A stretch of DNA of 8,577 nucleotides from Candidatus Kapaibacterium sp. (GTDB lineage: Bacteria; Bacteroidota; Ignavibacteria; Kapaibacteriales; UBA961). A program made the position numbers and the translations under genes. The DNA lies in the NCBI GenBank assembly GCA_023253875.1, contig JALRFC010000061.1:1-8577 (forward strand), written 5' to 3'. A model generated the notes under the pieces. That model was not told the origin of the DNA and ran no database searches. It saw only the letters and a list, made by a program, of their open reading frames with translations. The first letter of the stretch is position 1. The number at the start of each line of letters is the position of its first letter. Below, piece by piece: positions 6,899-8,577 of the stretch.

Positions 6899-8122
6899 TC
6901 AATGAGACATAAGGGCTTGCACAGATTGCTGGGCCTCAGATAAGGCTTGTTTAGGACTCAAATTGCCATAAACAGCTTGAGAAACTGCTAATTCATAGGC
7001 AGATTCAATATCTAACCATTTTGGATGCACTGCTGAAAGTCTTGAGCGTTTCAATTGCTCGATGAAGATGGGGAATCCCTGAATTTTAGTGAAAAAAGGG
7101 TCTTTTTGCGCCATAGTATCAGCCGGAATACCAGCTGTGATACTCAATTTGCATAAACGGAGTGTTTGTTCTCCTGCAGTGAGAAATTGGATCAGTTTCA
7201 GTGCAAGTGCTCTCTTGTTAGATTGTGCGCTGATTGCGAGATAATCTCCACCTGTAAAGGACAAGCCTGTTTCCGCTTTCATTCCCGGTACCAAAGCAAG
7301 TCCAAATTTCAAGTCAGGTTGTTCTTTCGGAATCTTTTCTAATAACCATGGACCACTAATCCAAAAGCCAATTTTTCCCTGAATGAACATTTTATCCAAT
7401 TGTTTTGCGGATTCAATGATCCCATTGGGTACCAAATCCACATATGCTTCCAATGCTTCGATATTTCGAGAATCATCCAAGGTTGGCTTACCACTTGCAT
7501 TCAAAATATCACCGCCATTGCTCCACATGATGGGAAGCATACGCTTATACACTTGATGAAGATCTTGACTGACAATCCCAATCCCATAGATTCCCTCTCC
7601 TCCAATCGCTTTGATTTTGGAAGATTGCTCAAGCAATTCTTGCATTGTTTGTGGATGTGCTTGATTTGCTAAACCCGCTTTTGTACGCAAATCTTCATTC
7701 ACGAACATGATGCGCGTGCTGAGCACCCAAGGTACTGCATACATTGCAGTATTCCATTTGGTGGGGTCTAATGAAACAGCGGGAAATCTCTCAACTTGAA
7801 TTTCACTTGCTGTGAGTGGAGATAAAACGCCAGCCTCGGAAAATTGAGCTACCCAATCAGAGCCAAGCTCCAATACATCAGGCTCTGTTCCGGAATTGAA
7901 TGCGGATATTAATTTTGTTTTGCCATCAGACCAATTCAGTCCAATCAATTCAACCTGAATTCCCTCTTTTTTTGAAAATTCCTGTAATAATGCTTCCAAT
8001 TCTTTTTGATGAGCCGGTGAATTCAAAAAACAACCGAATCGCAGAATATCATCTTGTTGATGTTTAGAATCTGTACATCCGCAAAAGAATACGATGCAAG
8101 TACACAATGCAAGTATTTTCAT
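6899..8122 (-). CDS. ABC-type extracellular solute-binding lipoprotein, family 1 (sugar-binding type)
   Basis: This 407-residue protein probably captures a sugar or similar solute outside the inner membrane and delivers it to an ABC permease. Residues 1-15 are a lipoprotein signal, with lipobox-like FCGC and Cys16 as the likely lipidated residue. Typical family-1 segments follow in order: GTEPDVLELGSDWVAQFSEA (78-97), AVPWVLSTRIMFVNEDL (129-145), GKIGFWISGPW (249-259) and TGGDYLAISAQSNKRALALK (290-309), the last leading into LIQFLTAGEQ. The length is normal for the family. Trp residues at 64, 90, 132, 254 and 259 fit stacking on sugar rings. The start at 8122 is chosen because it begins the signal peptide and follows the upstream stop after one base (TGATATG), suggesting translational coupling. 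The frame could extend to 8179, but that would add a non-signal leader inside the upstream gene. No permease or ATPase gene is in the window. The ligand is not predictable. Confidence 0.87.
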   Translation of the reverse strand: MKILALCTCIVFFCGCTDSKHQQDDILRFGCFLNSPAHQKELEALLQEFSKKEGIQVELIGLNWSDGKTKLISAFNSGTEPDVLELGSDWVAQFSEAGVLSPLTASEIQVERFPAVSLDPTKWNTAMYAVPWVLSTRIMFVNEDLRTKAGLANQAHPQTMQELLEQSSKIKAIGGEGIYGIGIVSQDLHQVYKRMLPIMWSNGGDILNASGKPTLDDSRNIEALEAYVDLVPNGIIESAKQLDKMFIQGKIGFWISGPWLLEKIPKEQPDLKFGLALVPGMKAETGLSFTGGDYLAISAQSNKRALALKLIQFLTAGEQTLRLCKLSITAGIPADTMAQKDPFFTKIQGFPIFIEQLKRSRLSAVHPKWLDIESAYELAVSQAVYGNLSPKQALSEAQQSVQALMSH

Positions 8123-8123
8123 A

Positions 8124-8577
8124 TCACGCCAATTGAATGCCATACACAGACGATACTTTGGCATAGGCATAATGCACAAATTCCTCTTCAGACAATGGTT
8201 TTCCTGTCACCCATTTGATAATTTCTCCGGGTGTCTCAGTCTTACCAAAGGAATGAATATTCTTTCTGAGCCAATTCAAAATTCCTGAGAATTCACCATT
8301 CGCAATATCGGAGTGAACATTCGGCATCACTTCTTGTATCTTCTTCCATTCCATAGCGGCATAAAGTTTACCAAGCGTATAACTAGGGAAATATCCAAAT
8401 CCACCAAATGACCAATGCACATCCTGCAAACAACCAAGTGCATCATCGGGAGGTGTGACACCTAAGTATTCTTTCATCTTCGAATTCCACGCTTCCGGAA
8501 TATCTTTCGTTGCAAGCGTGCCATTAATCAAATCTCTTTCAATTTCAAATCGCAAGATGATATGCATATTATAGGTG
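8124..8577 (-). CDS. M32 metallocarboxypeptidase (carboxypeptidase Taq family), C-terminal part
   Basis: The frame is open to the right edge. The visible 150 residues are the C-terminal third of a protein that is normally about 500 residues, so the zinc-binding HExxH is outside the window. The enzyme removes C-terminal residues from peptides and is usually cytoplasmic. Recognition rests on the family motif GxxQDxHW, here GCLQDVHW (8412-8435). It also rests on the flanking text: TYNMHIILRFEIE at the start, PEAWNSKMKEYLGVTPPDDA before the motif, and SFGGFGYFPSYTLGKLYAA after it. All are strongly typical of M32. The gene ends in TGA (8126-8124), and the binding-protein ATG begins one base later, so the two are very likely in one transcript. 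A functional link between a peptidase and a sugar-type binding protein is not obvious; they may simply share an operon. Confidence 0.93.
   Translation of the reverse strand, partial: TYNMHIILRFEIERDLINGTLATKDIPEAWNSKMKEYLGVTPPDDALGCLQDVHWSFGGFGYFPSYTLGKLYAAMEWKKIQEVMPNVHSDIANGEFSGILNWLRKNIHSFGKTETPGEIIKWVTGKPLSEEEFVHYAYAKVSSVYGIQLA

Noticed and set aside
8123..8179. Upstream start of the binding protein at 8179 (19 extra residues)
   Set aside because: It would overlap the carboxypeptidase gene and put a charged leader before the lipoprotein signal. The ATG at 8122 fits the stop-start coupling.
1..8577. CRISPR arrays, tRNA or rRNA genes, insertion sequences, phage genes
   Set aside because: I saw no regularly spaced repeats, cloverleaf-like segments, transposase motifs or terminal inverted repeats. 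The strand is almost fully used by five ordinary genes.

Overview
All protein genes in this window lie on the minus strand, so they read from right to left. Base composition is moderately AT-rich by eye. Several traits point to the Bacteroidota/Chlorobi (FCB) group. One protein ends in a type IX secretion (T9SS) type A sorting domain. A large TonB-dependent receptor begins with a carboxypeptidase-regulatory-like domain. The leftmost gene resembles surface proteins I recall from Ignavibacteria and Kapabacteria genomes. Three of the five genes have clear Shine-Dalgarno sites, and there is a family-1 ABC sugar-binding lipoprotein. Both are less typical of Bacteroidia and fit a Chlorobi/Ignavibacteria/Kapabacteria-like organism better. 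This placement is inference, not proof.

Layout in transcription order: (1) 8577-8124, the C-terminal 150 residues of an M32 metallocarboxypeptidase (carboxypeptidase Taq family), running off the right edge. (2) 8122-6899, an extracellular solute-binding lipoprotein whose ATG follows the carboxypeptidase stop after one base, so the two are very probably co-transcribed. (3) A 221-base non-coding gap (6678-6898) holding an 8-bp direct repeat at a 42-bp period and a 13-bp palindrome. (4) 6677-4677, a secreted Asp-box (BNR, sialidase-like fold) propeller protein with a T9SS sorting domain. (5) A strong hairpin terminator at 4639-4669, then a short leader with two overlapping, mutually exclusive hairpins directly upstream of the receptor start. 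(6) 4571-1398, a 1057-residue TonB-dependent receptor with two DxDxDG calcium-binding-type loops near its C-terminus. (7) After 31 bases, 1366 to the left edge, a secreted protein of unknown function, cut by the window.

How they may work together: the receptor and the leftmost gene look like a two-gene operon with its own leader. There is no SusD gene next to the receptor, so the unknown secreted protein is a candidate surface partner. The Asp-box protein is a separate unit, ended by the terminator. The carboxypeptidase and binding-protein pair forms a third unit, related to peptide or sugar nutrition. I found no tRNA, rRNA, CRISPR, insertion sequence or phage feature.
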